Source of the DNA: Wenjunlia tyrosinilytica
Lineage (GTDB): Bacteria > Actinomycetota > Actinomycetes > Streptomycetales > Streptomycetaceae
Length of the DNA stretch: 64,000 nucleotides
NCBI RefSeq assembly: GCF_014646055.1
Contig: NZ_BMMS01000020.1
Span: 102,025-166,024 of the forward strand
Reading direction: 5' to 3'
Part shown: positions 25,742 to 33,675 of the stretch, piece by piece
How positions within the stretch are numbered: position 1 is the stretch's first letter
How the letters are laid out: every line of letters begins with the position of its first letter
Notes under the pieces: generated by a model
Database searches by the model: none
Seen by the model: only the letters and a program-made list of their open reading frames with translations
Told to the model about the DNA's origin: nothing
Position numbers and translations under genes: made by a program

Positions 25742-26869
25742 ATGTCGGTCAACTCAAAGATTGCCGAGCGGTCGCTCCATCGAGCCCGCGGCTTCCTAGA
25801 ATATTCCACGGACCGCGACAGCGAGTCATTGTTGACACAATTGTCATTCGATCGCCGCTTCAAGGATACTTTCGCTCGGGCGGACGCACGGACAGCCATC
25901 CGGCAGCGCACGGCCACTGAAGTTGGATTCGACTTCGGCGTTGAGGCTTTTTCGTCGATGATCGGGCTCATGCTTTCAGCCTGCCCCGACACAGTCGTGC
26001 CGCCGCCACTGATAAAACGTTTCGTCCAGCAGGTCGAGAGCTGTCGACGAAAGGGGAGGTACAGCTTCTTCGTGGACGTGCCGGAGTTCGCAGCCGACAC
26101 AGACTGCACCGCCATGGCGGCCGGGGCCCTTTACGAACACGGCCTGATATCGGTTGCGGAACTCGCAAGCAGCTCGGAAGCCCTCCTTCGAGCGAGCGCC
26201 TCGGACCCTTGCTCGCTGAGGAACACGCGTCCGAGCAAGGGAGAAGTCCATCCTCATGTTCTCCTGGTTTATTGGGAGGACACCGACCGGAGAGTTCTCC
26301 CCCGGGCCAGGAGGCATGACGCGGTGGCGTGCGCCAACGCACTGTACACCCTCTCTCTCCTGGAGGCCCCGTCCACCCCCGTAGAATCCGAGGTGATGGA
26401 CGCAACGATTCGATATGTCAGCCATCACCTCAATTCGCGCAGATACCTTTCCGGAACCAGGTACTATCCCTCACCCGAGGCATTTCTGTATGCCGCCTCC
26501 AGGCTCTGCGCAAGATTTGGTAGATTTTCCGAACTGTTTACCTCAGCCCTTCGACGGGAAATCTCCGCAGCACCGGGAAGGCTGACGGAAGACCCGTTGA
26601 ACCTGGCATTGTCAATCATTTCTGCGAGTAACGTGGGCATGATGGCCGGGCAAGCGCAGCGCAGGGAGCGTCTTGCCCGCCTTCAGCGGAACGACGGCTC
26701 GTGGCCTGCTGCCCCGTATTACCGGATGGGTCGTTTCCAGGTCTACTTCGGCTCTCCGCTGATTACCACTCTGTTTGCTGCCCGAGCAATGCAGGCGGAC
26801 TGCGCGGGCCATCTCGCCACCGACCCATTGCGGAAGAAGGGCGATACGGAGTCTTGTCCCGCCATATGA
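25742..26869 (+). CDS. Class II-type terpene cyclase-like protein (DTDC motif)
   Basis: A 375-residue alpha-barrel protein related to squalene-hopene/diterpene class II cyclases. EFAADTDCTAMAAGALYEHG (about 115-134) matches the DxDD region: Asp119 and the catalytic middle Asp121 are kept, while the last Asp is Cys122. A QW motif is visible (QRNDGSW), and the repeated ATIRYVSHHLNS, YYPSPEAFLYAASRL elements fit the barrel. Class II enzymes usually exceed 490 residues, so this is a short, beta-domain-like form. It starts 9 bp after the P450 stop and overlaps the next gene by ATGA. It probably protonates and cyclises a prenyl diphosphate for the class I partner (inference); the altered motif leaves activity open. 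Confidence 0.72.
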   Translation: MSVNSKIAERSLHRARGFLEYSTDRDSESLLTQLSFDRRFKDTFARADARTAIRQRTATEVGFDFGVEAFSSMIGLMLSACPDTVVPPPLIKRFVQQVESCRRKGRYSFFVDVPEFAADTDCTAMAAGALYEHGLISVAELASSSEALLRASASDPCSLRNTRPSKGEVHPHVLLVYWEDTDRRVLPRARRHDAVACANALYTLSLLEAPSTPVESEVMDATIRYVSHHLNSRRYLSGTRYYPSPEAFLYAASRLCARFGRFSELFTSALRREISAAPGRLTEDPLNLALSIISASNVGMMAGQAQRRERLARLQRNDGSWPAAPYYRMGRFQVYFGSPLITTLFAARAMQADCAGHLATDPLRKKGDTESCPAI

Positions 26870-27825
26870 ATGACCACCTCGCTGCCTACGAGCCGCGGCT
26901 GGTCGATGAACTCCACGCCGAGGTGTTTCACAACTTGGCGCGGTGGTCGCTGGCATCCTGCACATGTGGTACTTCTCCCGAACGCCATGTCGAGCAGTCG
27001 TACATTGCCGCCACTTTCTGTGCCTTCTGTTTGCCGCCGCACGCGTCACTTCGCGAAGCCCTGATAGCCGCCAAATGCTGCCTGTTGTTCTTCCTCGTCG
27101 ATGACGGCAGCACCCGCCTCCTGTCCGGGTTCGTGGATTTCCTTGAAGCGGACACCAAGCAGGCGAACAGCGAGCCGGCGCAGTGTCTCGTCGCTCTGCT
27201 GGACGAGATGACCGCACATGACTGTGGCACCGAGGACCTCAAGTCGAACATCCATGAATGGGCAGTCAGCATGGCTGCCGAGCAGGATCTGGTCCACGAC
27301 TCGGTGGCATACGAAGACCACTACACCTTGCGGAAGCACACGATCTTTGTGTCGTGCCTCGTCTCCTGCTGGATCTCGCTGCTTGGAATTGACCTTTCGA
27401 GTCGGCACTCATCCGTATGTGATGGACTGGTCGACCTCGCAATTCGCATGGTCATTCTGGCGAACGATCTGGGCTCGATCAACACCGACTCGACCAACAT
27501 CCACTCGGCCAACACCGGCCGGGCAACTCCTGGTCACAACGGGACCCTGGTCGACATCAATTCCGTTCTGTTGCGAAGCAGCTCTTCGAGGTCGTACGAC
27601 CAGGCAGTTCTCGAAGCAATTTCCCAATACAATTCCTACGTGATCGAATTCCGCAAAAGAGCGCGCCTCCTCTTGAACCCCTCAGCGCCGCCCGATTCGC
27701 AGATGGAAAAGTTCTTGCCAGTGGTGCGAAATATCGTCAATGGAAACCTCGCGGGTACTCGCCATCTTGTCGCGGAGCGCTACGAGGGTTCTTCGAGACA
27801 GTTGAGTAGGCTGCATTTGATCTGA
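26866..27825 (+). CDS. Class I terpene synthase
   Basis: A 319-residue all-alpha terpene synthase. The aspartate-rich motif is LFFLVDDGSTR (Asp79, Asp80). The metal-binding NSE triad is ILANDLGSINTD (Asn200, Ser204, Asp208). Arg156 about 44 residues before it fits the diphosphate sensor. It ends with an RHLVAERY helix, akin to the R-Y pair of bacterial terpene synthases. The ATG at 26866 overlaps the upstream TGA (ATGA), so it is translationally coupled; an earlier in-frame start at 26701 would overlap the previous gene by 170 bp and was rejected. It should ionise the diphosphate made or reshaped by the 25742 protein. Product unknown. Confidence 0.82.
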   Translation: MNDHLAAYEPRLVDELHAEVFHNLARWSLASCTCGTSPERHVEQSYIAATFCAFCLPPHASLREALIAAKCCLLFFLVDDGSTRLLSGFVDFLEADTKQANSEPAQCLVALLDEMTAHDCGTEDLKSNIHEWAVSMAAEQDLVHDSVAYEDHYTLRKHTIFVSCLVSCWISLLGIDLSSRHSSVCDGLVDLAIRMVILANDLGSINTDSTNIHSANTGRATPGHNGTLVDINSVLLRSSSSRSYDQAVLEAISQYNSYVIEFRKRARLLLNPSAPPDSQMEKFLPVVRNIVNGNLAGTRHLVAERYEGSSRQLSRLHLI

Positions 27826-27896
27826 ACTTCTCTGATTTCAAAACGATGATCGCGTCCGTCGTGGGGTGCGCCGTGTGCGAGATCGTCAACGGACTG

Positions 27897-27928
27897 CGTC
27901 CTGCCCGCAATTTCTTGCAGGCAGGACG
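27897..27928. terminator. Hairpin terminator after terpene operon
   Basis: A 9-bp perfect stem (27897-27905 with 27920-27928) is extended inward, after one C-A mismatch, by 4 more pairs around a 4-nt loop. It lies between the terpene synthase stop (27825) and the stop of the oppositely oriented small protein gene (27960), so it may serve both. Confidence 0.75.
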
Positions 27929-27959
27929 GAATCCAAAATGAGGAGCCGACCGGACCCGA

Positions 27960-28346
27960 TCATCCGACCGCCGGCGTCTCCATGGTCTGGCCCGTCTCGA
28001 TGTTGATCAGCACACCCCAGCAGCTCCCCTGGTTGCCGACAGCAAATGTGAAGCTCCGCCACGTCTTGCTCCACTGTGTGAACGCACCATCGTCACCGAA
28101 CCACCGGCCGTTCGCGCAGTCGAGGTTGAAGTCGAGCCTGTTGACTTGATGGATCGGATTCGCGGCTTTGTAGTAAGAGATGTCGTACCCGCGGGGATCC
28201 AGTTTGATGCAGAGTTCGCCCCAGCCCTGCTTGCTGACGCAGATACCTCTGTCGTCCGGCGTTGCGGCCGCTGCAGGAAGCGCGGTAGGCGTTGCTATCA
28301 ACAGCGCACCTCCCAGGGCGATTCCTGCACGGGACAATGCCTGCAT
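27960..28346 (-). CDS. Small exported four-cysteine protein, copy 3 (divergent)
   Basis: A 128-residue paralogue of the family with a different signal peptide (hydrophobic ALGGALLIATPTALPAAAA). Cys36, Cys46, Cys77 and Cys109 and the core LDFNLDCANGRWFGDDGAF and FTFAVGNQGSCW are preserved. Unlike copies 1, 2 and 4 it has no TAGCTT block upstream, so it is probably controlled differently. GAGGAG lies ~8 nt before the ATG. It is divergent from copy 4 (490 bp apart) and convergent with the terpene operon. Function unknown. Confidence 0.84.
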   Translation of the reverse strand: MQALSRAGIALGGALLIATPTALPAAAATPDDRGICVSKQGWGELCIKLDPRGYDISYYKAANPIHQVNRLDFNLDCANGRWFGDDGAFTQWSKTWRSFTFAVGNQGSCWGVLINIETGQTMETPAVG

Positions 28347-28747
28347 ACTTGATCACTCCTCACTGCTCGACGCCCGGCCGAAGGTTTGGTCTCCGTGGGC
28401 CGAGTGTGGATGAATGCGTTGCCCACTCGACAGTGCGGGCGAGTATCCACAAGTGTTCATGACAGAAGGAGGTGCAATTCCGGTCCCCACCGGCGACCGT
28501 TGAACAGGCTTCCGCGAGGAACGACGCCCGGCGCACCTCGGTGGCGCTGCAGCCGTTGACGTCGACACACCTGCCGGAGCTGACTCCTTGACTGCCCCGC
28601 GTGTGAGGACGGCAGAACACCCTCGGAGGCGGGTTCCCCGCCCGAGAACGGACGAAGGCGCGTTCCGTCGGGGTCTCAGCCAGGGACCTTCAACATCCAT
28701 TGGCTGGTGTCCGCCCCCAAGGGATCAGCCTCATTGATCAGTTGCGG
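28347..28747. other. Divergent intergenic stretch between small protein copies 3 and 4
   Basis: About 400 bp with no protein-like frame. The right side leads into the conserved block of copy 4. No matching block faces copy 3. Confidence 0.4.
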
Positions 28748-28791
28748 GCATGGATCGTGCCGGTGATCCGAGCAGCCACACCACATAGCTT
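28748..28791 (+). promoter_or_regulatory. Conserved 44-bp upstream block of small exported protein 4
   Basis: GCATGG at 28748 through TAGCTT at 28786-28791, with GGTGATCCGAGCAGCC inside. It matches the blocks before copies 1 and 2 without gaps, and TAGCTT again ends exactly 44 bp before the ATG. Here it lies 12 kb from the nearest STAND gene, which suggests a trans-acting regulator. Confidence 0.62.
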
Positions 28792-28835
28792 CATCCGGGT
28801 CGGACCATCAATCCACAAGTGAAGTGGGAGCCTCA

Positions 28836-29225
28836 ATGGCAAGCCTCAAGCGGGTACTCGCCACCCTGACCGCAAGCCTCGGCCTGGCCGCGGCGTCGTT
28901 GTCCCTCGCGTCCCCCGCCCACGCCGACACCTGGCACTGCAACAAGAACGCGGGCCCCGGGGGACGTTCGCACGTGTGCATCCGGTCCGTTCCGGACGGC
29001 TATGACGCCCAGGTGTGGGTGACCTCGGAAATGAGTGGGCACACGGTGGACTTCACCCTGACCTGCGCGAACGGCCATTGGTTTGGCGATGCCGGATCCT
29101 TCCCCGTTATTGCATTCAAGGAATACTCCTACGTCTTCCAGGTGGGGAGCCAAGGGGCGTGCCAGGTCCTGCTCTACGACTCCACCCTTGGTCAGACATG
29201 GGCCTCACCGTGGATCTCCCGCTGA
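28836..29225 (+). CDS. Small exported four-cysteine protein, copy 4
   Basis: A 129-residue protein, the closest relative of copy 1: the signal peptide VLATLTASLGLAAASL ends at SPAHA, with Cys35, Cys48, Cys77 and Cys109. CANGHWFGD, SYVFQVGSQGACQVLLYD and TWASPW are shared nearly unchanged. The ATG at 28836 was chosen over GTG 28824 because GGGAG lies 5 nt upstream and the paralogues start here. It carries the conserved upstream block. There is no STAND gene alongside; the next large regulator is the LAL protein on the opposite strand. Confidence 0.86.
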   Translation: MASLKRVLATLTASLGLAAASLSLASPAHADTWHCNKNAGPGGRSHVCIRSVPDGYDAQVWVTSEMSGHTVDFTLTCANGHWFGDAGSFPVIAFKEYSYVFQVGSQGACQVLLYDSTLGQTWASPWISR

Positions 29226-29583
29226 CACCGTCGGTCGTGTATCGACGGATGCCCCACGTCGCTCACCGGGGGCACCGCGGGGGTGCACTGCGGTTGCAGG
29301 TGCAGTGGCGGGGTTCATGTCGGTGTTCGTCATGGCACTCCGCCTCGTCACGAGAGCACCGCCCTCGCGCCGGCGAAGCCCGCCCACGCCGGGTGCTGCG
29401 GCACGCGGACACGGAGGTGGAGGTGGCCGGGGTCCGGCTGTCCGTCACCCTCCGGCCGGTGGACGACCGCGAGATCGTCCAGCGCGTCTCCGGTGCCTAC
29501 CGAACCGGGCCAAGCACGGGCTGAGCCGGCCCGGCCCCGTGGAGTCGATGAACGGGCACGATGCCGCGGCCACCACCATGCGG
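29226..29583. other. Intergenic stretch with a possible gene remnant
   Basis: Apart from the short DUF2255-like fragment at 29387-29524 there is nothing recognisable. The genes on either side converge here; no strong terminator hairpin was found. Confidence 0.35.
29387..29524 (+). pseudogene. C-terminal fragment resembling DUF2255
   Basis: Forty-five residues before a stop read EVEVAGVRLSVTLRPVDD and VQRVSGAYRTG, the pattern of the C-terminus of DUF2255 proteins (V-F-PVDD...I-AAYR-KY). No upstream part of the domain can be found in any frame. Probably a decayed gene end; resemblance judged by eye only. Confidence 0.28.
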
Positions 29584-32247
29584 CTAGCGAATGTCGGGCA
29601 GGTCTCGCAGTTGCCTGCGTGAGGTGAGCCCGAGCTTGCGGAAGATGTTGCGCAGGTGCGCGTCGACCGTCCGCGGGCTGAGGAACAGCTTCGCCGCCAC
29701 CTCCTTGGAGGTGGCGGCGTCGGCGACCAGGCGTGCGATGTGCACCTCCTGCATCGTCAGCTGGTCCGATGCCTTCGACGTGCGGCTGCGGGCCTGCTCA
29801 CCCGTGGCGCGCAACTCGCCGGCGGCGCGCTCGGCGAACGCCTCCACACCGAGGTCGGACAGCGACTCGTGCGCCGACCGCAGCGCGGACCGGGCGTCAC
29901 GCCGTCGGCCCTGGCGGCGCAGCCACTCCCCGTACAGCAGTTGCGCCCGGGCGCGGTAGACGACCAGTGCGCTGTCGTCGAGCAGGCCGATCGCCTCCTG
30001 GTAGGCGGACTCGTCCTCGGTCACCAGGGCCCGCGCACAGGCCTCGACGCCGAGCCCCCACGCCTGCCGGCCCGCACGCGTGCGCTCTTGGAGGGACGCG
30101 AGGGCCGCGGCGGCGACCTCGGTCTCGCCGCACCGCATGGCCGCCTCGACCAGCTCGGGCAGGGCAAGGCCCGCTGTGCCGACGGCGCCGTACTCGACCG
30201 CCTGCTTCGCCGCCTTCAGCGCGGCCGGGTAGTCGGCCAGGCCGTTGCTGAGCACGGCCGTCGCCCACTGCACGCTGAGGCTCATCCGGTGGTCCACCGA
30301 CGCGAACAGTTCGACGGCATCCTTGCGCCGCCCGCGCATCGCGGCCAGGTGGAGGCGCGGGTAGACCAGCGGTGCCGCGCCGGTGGCGTCGGCGATCGCC
30401 TCCTCCTCGGAGATCAGCTCCATCGCGGCACCGAAGTCGCCCGTGTGCACGGTCGCGGTGGCCTGCATGGCCAGTCCGATGGGCAGCGCGTGGAAGGAGC
30501 CCGACTCGCGGCCTGCCGCGACGGCACGGGTGGCGATGCCGTACAGGGCGTCGAAGTTCCACAGCTCGGTGGCCACCATGAAGCCCAGTGACGGCCGCCT
30601 GGCCCACACCTCGTCGTCGGCGTCGCCGACGACCGGCCCGAGGATCTCCCCCGCCGCCGGATGCCCGTCGGCGACCAGGCTGATCAGGCCGGTCAGGACC
30701 GCCGCCGCGCCGGATCCCGGCTCGCCCGACGGCGGGGCCTTCCTGACGGCCTCCACCACGTGGTCGAGGCCGCCGAGCAGAAGGCCCATCTCGATGGCGT
30801 CCAGAAAGCACTCCCGTGACCAGGCGGGGTCGGTGGCCGCCAACCGGGCGGCGGCACGCAGGAGGTACGCCGTGGGGCCTTCGTCGCCCCGGCGGCGGGC
30901 GAACGACAGCCTGCCGCGGAGCAGGTCGGCCCTGGCGGCCTGGCTCGGATCGTCGGTCCGGACGGTGGTGAGCAGGTCGGCCGCCGTGTCGAAGTCGCCC
31001 ACCGAGAGCTTGGCCTGGACCGCGGCGAGGACCCGCTCGGCGCGTCGGACCGGGCTGACCGTGAGCGCGGCCGAGCGTTCGAGGAAGGCCGCCGCCGCCG
31101 CGACTCCGCCGCGTTCCCGGGCGCGGGCGGCGGAGGCTTCGAGCTCTGCGGCGACCTGCTCGTCCGGGCCGGCACTGGCCTGGGCGCGATGCCAGGCCCG
31201 CCGGTCGGGGTCGGCGACCGGGTCGGTCACGGCGGCCAGCGCCTCGTGCGCCCTGCGCCGCTCCTCCGGCGCCGCGGCGCGGTAGGCGGCCGAGCGGGCG
31301 AGGGGGTGGCTGAATCGGATCCGGGTGCCGAACTCGACCAGCGGGACGGACTGCGCGGCGGCAGCCGCGTCGATGCCCAGGAGTTCGGCCGCACGCCACA
31401 GCAGACCGGGGTCGCCGATCGGGTCGGCGGCGGCGACGGTCACCAGCAGCCGGGCCGCCGTCGGCAGGAGCTCCAGCCGGGACCGGAAGCTCTGCTCGAT
31501 CACGCCGGGTACCGAGTCGGGCTGGGCGAATCCGCCCGCCATCCCGGCGAGTCCGGCGGTCCTGGGAAGCTCCACCAGCGCGAGGGGGTTGCCGCGCGCC
31601 TCGGCCAGGATGCGGTCGCGCACCCGCTCGTCCAACGGGGCGCCGATCGCCGCGGCCAGCAGAGCGCGGGCATCCGGTTCGCCAAGGCCCTGAAGCGAAT
31701 GGCCGGGCAGCTCGTCGAGCTCGGGCAGGCGGCTCGGCTCGCGCGCCGCGAACACGAGGGCGATCGACTCGGCCGAGACCCGGCGGGCCAGGAAGGCCAG
31801 CGCCTTGGCCGACGCCTGGTCCAGCCACTGTGCGTCGTCGACGACGCACAGGAGCGGGCGTTCCCGCACGCTCTCCACCAGGAGGCCCAGCGACGCGACG
31901 CCGACCAGGAACGGATCGGGTGTGCCGGTGTCGAGGCCGAAAGCGATCTCCAGCGCCTTGCGGTGCGGCGCGGGCAACGCCATCAGCCGACCGGTGGCGG
32001 GCGCGAGCAACTGGTGCAGCGCGGCGAACGGCAGCTCCATCTCGAACTCCGCGCCGGACGCCCGCATGACGAGGAATCCGGTCGCGGCCTCGTCCAGATG
32101 CCGCAGCAGCGCGCTCTTGCCGATGCCCGGCTCACCGCGCAGGACCAGGGCGCCTCCCCGGCCCTCCCGTGCGCCTCGGAGCACGGCGTCGAGCCGGCGT
32201 ATCTCGTCCTGACGACCGATCAGCACATCCGTGTGTGTCTCGGGCAT
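29584..32247 (-). CDS. LuxR/LAL-family ATPase transcription regulator
   Basis: An 887-residue large ATP-binding LuxR regulator. The N-terminal AAA module has LIGRQDEIRRL, Walker A GEPGIGKS (38-45), and LLCVVDDAQWLD as Walker B. A long helical (TPR-like) middle follows. The C-terminal LuxR helix-turn-helix ends the protein: LTMQEVHIARLVAD, SKEVAAKLFLSPRTVDAHL, RNIFRKLGLTSR. ATG 32247 is preferred to an upstream TTG at 32256, which has no proper ribosome site. It is divergent from the MFS/oxygenase operon at 32383 and is the probable activator of that operon. The ligand is unknown. Confidence 0.9.
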   Translation of the reverse strand: MPETHTDVLIGRQDEIRRLDAVLRGAREGRGGALVLRGEPGIGKSALLRHLDEAATGFLVMRASGAEFEMELPFAALHQLLAPATGRLMALPAPHRKALEIAFGLDTGTPDPFLVGVASLGLLVESVRERPLLCVVDDAQWLDQASAKALAFLARRVSAESIALVFAAREPSRLPELDELPGHSLQGLGEPDARALLAAAIGAPLDERVRDRILAEARGNPLALVELPRTAGLAGMAGGFAQPDSVPGVIEQSFRSRLELLPTAARLLVTVAAADPIGDPGLLWRAAELLGIDAAAAAQSVPLVEFGTRIRFSHPLARSAAYRAAAPEERRRAHEALAAVTDPVADPDRRAWHRAQASAGPDEQVAAELEASAARARERGGVAAAAAFLERSAALTVSPVRRAERVLAAVQAKLSVGDFDTAADLLTTVRTDDPSQAARADLLRGRLSFARRRGDEGPTAYLLRAAARLAATDPAWSRECFLDAIEMGLLLGGLDHVVEAVRKAPPSGEPGSGAAAVLTGLISLVADGHPAAGEILGPVVGDADDEVWARRPSLGFMVATELWNFDALYGIATRAVAAGRESGSFHALPIGLAMQATATVHTGDFGAAMELISEEEAIADATGAAPLVYPRLHLAAMRGRRKDAVELFASVDHRMSLSVQWATAVLSNGLADYPAALKAAKQAVEYGAVGTAGLALPELVEAAMRCGETEVAAAALASLQERTRAGRQAWGLGVEACARALVTEDESAYQEAIGLLDDSALVVYRARAQLLYGEWLRRQGRRRDARSALRSAHESLSDLGVEAFAERAAGELRATGEQARSRTSKASDQLTMQEVHIARLVADAATSKEVAAKLFLSPRTVDAHLRNIFRKLGLTSRRQLRDLPDIR

Positions 32248-32382
32248 GTCCGACAACCTATGCCGTCGTGCGCCGCAGAGGAATCCGGGAACGGCCCCGG
32301 TCGCCCAAGGGTCTCCCGCAGGCAGTCGTATAGGCGATGACTACCGACGCGAGCGGCGGACGCCCGCTGCGAGTGTCGAGCC

Positions 32383-33675
32383 ATGACCCGCACCGCACCG
32401 CAACGGACCACCACCGGCTGGATACCGCTGGCGGTTTTGGCCACGGCCCAGTTCCTGGTCGTGCTGAGCACTTCGATCGTGAACGTCGCCCTGCCCCGGA
32501 TCCGGGCCGGGCTCGATCTGTCGGACACGGGCCAGGCGTGGACGGTCAACGCCTACGTACTGGTCTTCGGCGCGCTGCTGCTGCCGGGCGGGCGCGCAGG
32601 CGACGTATACGGCCTTCGCCGCGTTTTTATGCTCGGCATCGGCCTGTTCGCCCTCTCCACTCTGGGCGCGGCTCTGGCGCCCACGGCGATCGTGCTGATC
32701 GCCTGCAGGGCAGCGCAGGGAATCGGCGCCGCGCTGCTGGCGCCCACGGCGCTGGCCCTCGTGCTGACGCTCTATCCCGACAGGGAGCGGCGTGGTACCG
32801 CGCTCGGAGTGTGGGGCGCGGTCTCCGGTGCCGGCGGGGCGGCGGGCGTGCTGTTGAGCGGGTTGCTCACCAGCCTGTACGGCTGGCGCGCGGTGTTCGT
32901 CGTGATGGCGCCCCTCGCCCTGGCCGTCCTGGTGGCCACCCGGCTGCTGGTCGGGGCCGACCGGCCACGCGGCGGAAGCCTGGACGCGCCGAGCGCGGTG
33001 ACGGTGACGGCGGGGCTGGTCGCGCTCACCTACGGCCTGTCAGGCGGCCTGTCAGGCCCGTGGCCGCTCGCCGTGATCGGTCTGGCGCTGCTCGGCCTGT
33101 TCGCGGTGCTCCAGCGCCGCACCGCCGACCCGCTGCTGCCGGCGCGCATGAGCGTGGTGGCGGTGCCCAACGTGCTGATGTCCCTGCTGGGCGCGGTCTG
33201 GCTCGGCCTGTTCTACTTCCTGCCCCTCTACCAGCAGCGCACCCTCGGCTACACGCCCTTGGAGGCCGGGCTGACCCAGCTTCCCCTCGCCCTCGTGATC
33301 ACCCTCTCGTCGTGGGTCACCGGCAGGGTCTCCGGCCGCCATGTGCTCCCCGTGGGCCTGCTGGTCCTCGCGGCCGGACTGGCCTGGCTGTCCCGAACCC
33401 CGGCCGACGGCACCTTCCCCGTGGACCTGCTCGGCCCGACGCTCCTCATCGGCCTCGGGCTGGGGGTGGCCTTCGTCCGGCTCACCGCGATGTCCTCCAC
33501 GGGCGTCCCGGCCGCCGACAGCGGCCTGGCCGGCGGGCTGGTCAACGCCACCCGGCAGATCGGCGGAGCCATCGGCCTGTCCTTCCTGACCCTGCTCCCC
33601 TCCTCCGGCGCGGCCTTCCTGGCCTGCTCCGCCGTGACCCTGCTCATCTCGGCTCTCTCGACGCGAAAGGCATGA
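32383..33675 (+). CDS. MFS efflux transporter (DHA2-like)
   Basis: A 430-residue multi-TM exporter. STSIVNVALPRI in TM1, GGRAGDVYGLRR (motif A) between TM2 and TM3, and AAQGIGAALLAPTALAL in TM4 identify the drug:H+ antiporter DHA2 group. The spacing suggests about 12 membrane segments, fewer than the usual 14 and shorter than the ~480-520 residues common in the group. Its stop overlaps the oxygenase start by ATGA, so it is co-translated with it. It may export the cleavage product or a related compound. Confidence 0.87.
   Translation: MTRTAPQRTTTGWIPLAVLATAQFLVVLSTSIVNVALPRIRAGLDLSDTGQAWTVNAYVLVFGALLLPGGRAGDVYGLRRVFMLGIGLFALSTLGAALAPTAIVLIACRAAQGIGAALLAPTALALVLTLYPDRERRGTALGVWGAVSGAGGAAGVLLSGLLTSLYGWRAVFVVMAPLALAVLVATRLLVGADRPRGGSLDAPSAVTVTAGLVALTYGLSGGLSGPWPLAVIGLALLGLFAVLQRRTADPLLPARMSVVAVPNVLMSLLGAVWLGLFYFLPLYQQRTLGYTPLEAGLTQLPLALVITLSSWVTGRVSGRHVLPVGLLVLAAGLAWLSRTPADGTFPVDLLGPTLLIGLGLGVAFVRLTAMSSTGVPAADSGLAGGLVNATRQIGGAIGLSFLTLLPSSGAAFLACSAVTLLISALSTRKA

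Noticed and set aside
26701..26865. N-terminal extension of the class I terpene synthase
   Set aside because: It would overlap the preceding cyclase gene by about 170 bp; the ATGA overlap at 26866 gives normal coupling and length.
28824..28835. GTG start for small exported protein 4
   Set aside because: The ribosome site GGGAG lies after this GTG and directly before the ATG at 28836, which also matches the paralogue starts.
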